A stretch of DNA of 5,069 bases from Bacteroidales bacterium (GTDB lineage: Bacteria; Bacteroidota; Bacteroidia; Bacteroidales; UBA932), in assembly GCA_017554135.1 (NCBI GenBank), contig JAFZIX010000055.1, positions 1 through 5,069 of the forward strand. The letters are read 5' to 3'. The translations under genes and the position numbers were made by a program. The notes below the pieces were generated by a model. It was not told the origin of the DNA and made no database searches. It worked only from the letters and a program-made list of their open reading frames with translations. Position 1 is the first letter of the stretch; the number at the start of each line of letters is the position of its first letter. This document shows, piece after piece, positions 3,893 to 5,069 of this stretch.

Positions 3893-5047
3893 CTATGCTT
3901 CGCGGATGCGCCTGATCAGCCAGAGCATATAGATCCAGACAACCGCGATGGCAGCCACTGCAGCCACCTGGGAGCCGGAAATATCCCTGATCCAACCTAG
4001 CACGGGCGGCAGGATTGCACCGCCGATCAAACCCACTATCAGCAGCGCAGACACCTCGTTGGCCTTCTCGGGAGCGCGCCTCATCGCAAAGGAAAACACG
4101 ATGCCGAACAGGTTGGCATAGCCCACCCCAAAGATGCACACTGCCACCAGCACGGGCACCAGCCCCAGCTTGCCCAACACTGCGAACAGCACCAGACCGG
4201 CCATGGCAATCCAACATCCCCAGGAATAGAACTTCTTGTCGGAGACCTTCAGCAGCAGCGCTCCCCCGGCGAAGGCCGCAATGGTGCGGGCCAGGAAATA
4301 GAGACTGTTGCAGAGATTGGCCTTCTCGGTGCTCAGGCCGAACTCATCCACCATCAGGCGCGGCAGAGTCATATTCACCGCCACATCAGCCGCCACGAGC
4401 ACTATGATGCCCACAAAGCATGTGAGGATAAACTTGTCTTTCAGCAGCACCAGAGTGTCTTTCACGCCCACTTTCTTAGCCTCGCGAGGCTGCTCCTCGA
4501 TGGGAGTGAGCCAGAGCCAGATGAGCCCGAGCAGAGAAAGCCCTGCGTAGATGGCGAACAGCAGCTGCCAGTGCCCCAGCGCCACCGCCGTCCACATGGC
4601 GATAAACGGCGCCACGATGCTTCCAAAGGCCTTGGTGGCCTGCCCGAAGGTGATGGTGGAAGTCACGCGGTCCGGATTCACAACATCCGTCACAAGCGGA
4701 TTCATAGCCACCTGCAGGATGGTATTGCCGATGCCGATCAGCGAGAACGCCACCAGCACGCTGGCGAAACTGTAGGCCACATAAGGCAGTATCAGCGCCA
4801 CAACATGTATCGCCAGGCTCAGCAGCACCATTTTCTTGCGCCCCCAGTGCGTCAGGGCCATTCCCACGGGGATGGAGAGCAGCAGGAACCAGAGGAAACA
4901 GGAAAGGGAGATGGTATTCACAAGCCCGTCGGACATGTTGAAATCCGCGCGCACGTTGCTTGTCACCAGCCCGATCATGTCCATGAACCCCATAGCGAGG
5001 AACCCGAACATAACAGGCAGTATCAGGGCAATAGAATTCTTTTTCAT
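3893..5047 (-). CDS. MFS transporter, FHS (FucP-like) sugar permease family
   Basis: This 384-aa protein is very hydrophobic, with about twelve predicted membrane helices in two halves separated by a charged central loop (residues 182-206, TPIEEQPREAKKVGVKD). The loop between helices 2 and 3 carries HWGRKK (67-72), a version of the MFS motif A. GIGNTILQVAMNPLVTD (105-121) and GGAILPPVLGWIRD (342-355) resemble the conserved blocks of the fucose:H+ symporter (FHS) family. D23 in the first helix is a possible proton-coupling residue, which is inference. It would import a sugar or related small molecule across the inner membrane with protons; the substrate cannot be told. The length is slightly short for FucP but normal for the smaller relatives. 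The ATG is 22 nt from the window edge, so its upstream partner genes, often the best clue to substrate, are not visible. Confidence 0.88.
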   Translation of the reverse strand: MKKNSIALILPVMFGFLAMGFMDMIGLVTSNVRADFNMSDGLVNTISLSCFLWFLLLSIPVGMALTHWGRKKMVLLSLAIHVVALILPYVAYSFASVLVAFSLIGIGNTILQVAMNPLVTDVVNPDRVTSTITFGQATKAFGSIVAPFIAMWTAVALGHWQLLFAIYAGLSLLGLIWLWLTPIEEQPREAKKVGVKDTLVLLKDKFILTCFVGIIVLVAADVAVNMTLPRLMVDEFGLSTEKANLCNSLYFLARTIAAFAGGALLLKVSDKKFYSWGCWIAMAGLVLFAVLGKLGLVPVLVAVCIFGVGYANLFGIVFSFAMRRAPEKANEVSALLIVGLIGGAILPPVLGWIRDISGSQVAAVAAIAVVWIYMLWLIRRIREA

Positions 5048-5069
5048 AGGTTTACAGGTTTATACCCCC

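Noticed and set aside
3759..4217. 152-codon minus-strand frame overlapping the end of the MFS gene and tRNA-Cys
   Set aside because: It is a shadow of the transporter in another frame, rich in Arg, Gly and Ala, and it crosses the tRNA.
4015..4775. Several plus-strand frames opposite the MFS gene
   Set aside because: They are Arg/Ser/Pro-rich translations of the complementary strand without recognisable motifs or start signals.
1..5069. CRISPR array, insertion sequence, phage or defence genes
   Set aside because: No regularly spaced repeats, transposase or integrase motifs, or nuclease/helicase domains were seen on either strand.

Overview
The window looks like chromosomal DNA from a member of the phylum Bacteroidetes (Bacteroidota), most likely the order Bacteroidales. 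The evidence is a DUF3467 protein and a CarboxypepD_reg-like exported protein, both typical of that phylum. Gene starts are A-rich with little or no Shine-Dalgarno sequence. Three upstream regions carry the Bacteroidetes -7 element TAnnTTTG. Coding regions are fairly GC-rich, while the gaps between operons are strongly AT-rich. No genus can be assigned from the sequence alone. Every gene supported here lies on the minus strand, so transcription runs from high to low coordinates.

Reading in the direction of transcription, the window starts with an FHS-type (FucP-like) MFS transporter (3893-5047). Next comes tRNA-Cys(GCA) (3768-3841, CCA encoded) with its own TATCTTTG element and a strong intrinsic terminator. 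A three-gene unit follows: a four-helix DUF2975 membrane protein (3152-3619), a small XRE/YozG-type regulator (2922-3155), and an exported protein with a carboxypeptidase-regulatory-like domain (2068-2925). Both junctions in this unit are 4-nt ATGA overlaps, so the three are probably co-transcribed and translationally coupled. The promoter region of this unit contains a perfect 9-bp inverted repeat that is a candidate operator.

An AT-rich gap (1845-2067) carries a near-consensus Bacteroidetes promoter (TTTG-N19-TACCTTTG). About 110 nt downstream is a GNRA-capped terminator hairpin with a T tract, still about 40 nt before the next start codon. This arrangement suggests either a discrete small RNA or a 5'-leader attenuator. 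The operon that follows is tightly packed: DUF3467 (1521-1844), KdsC-type HAD phosphatase (996-1517), Maf-type dTTP/UTP pyrophosphatase (411-992) and the start of valS (1-399, cut by the window edge), with gaps of 3, 3 and 11 nt.

Most of the window is housekeeping or common accessory content. The parts most worth a second look are the structured leader RNA, the coupled DUF2975-XRE-exported protein unit with its inverted repeat, and the inverted repeat that ties the tRNA-Cys 3' end to its terminator.
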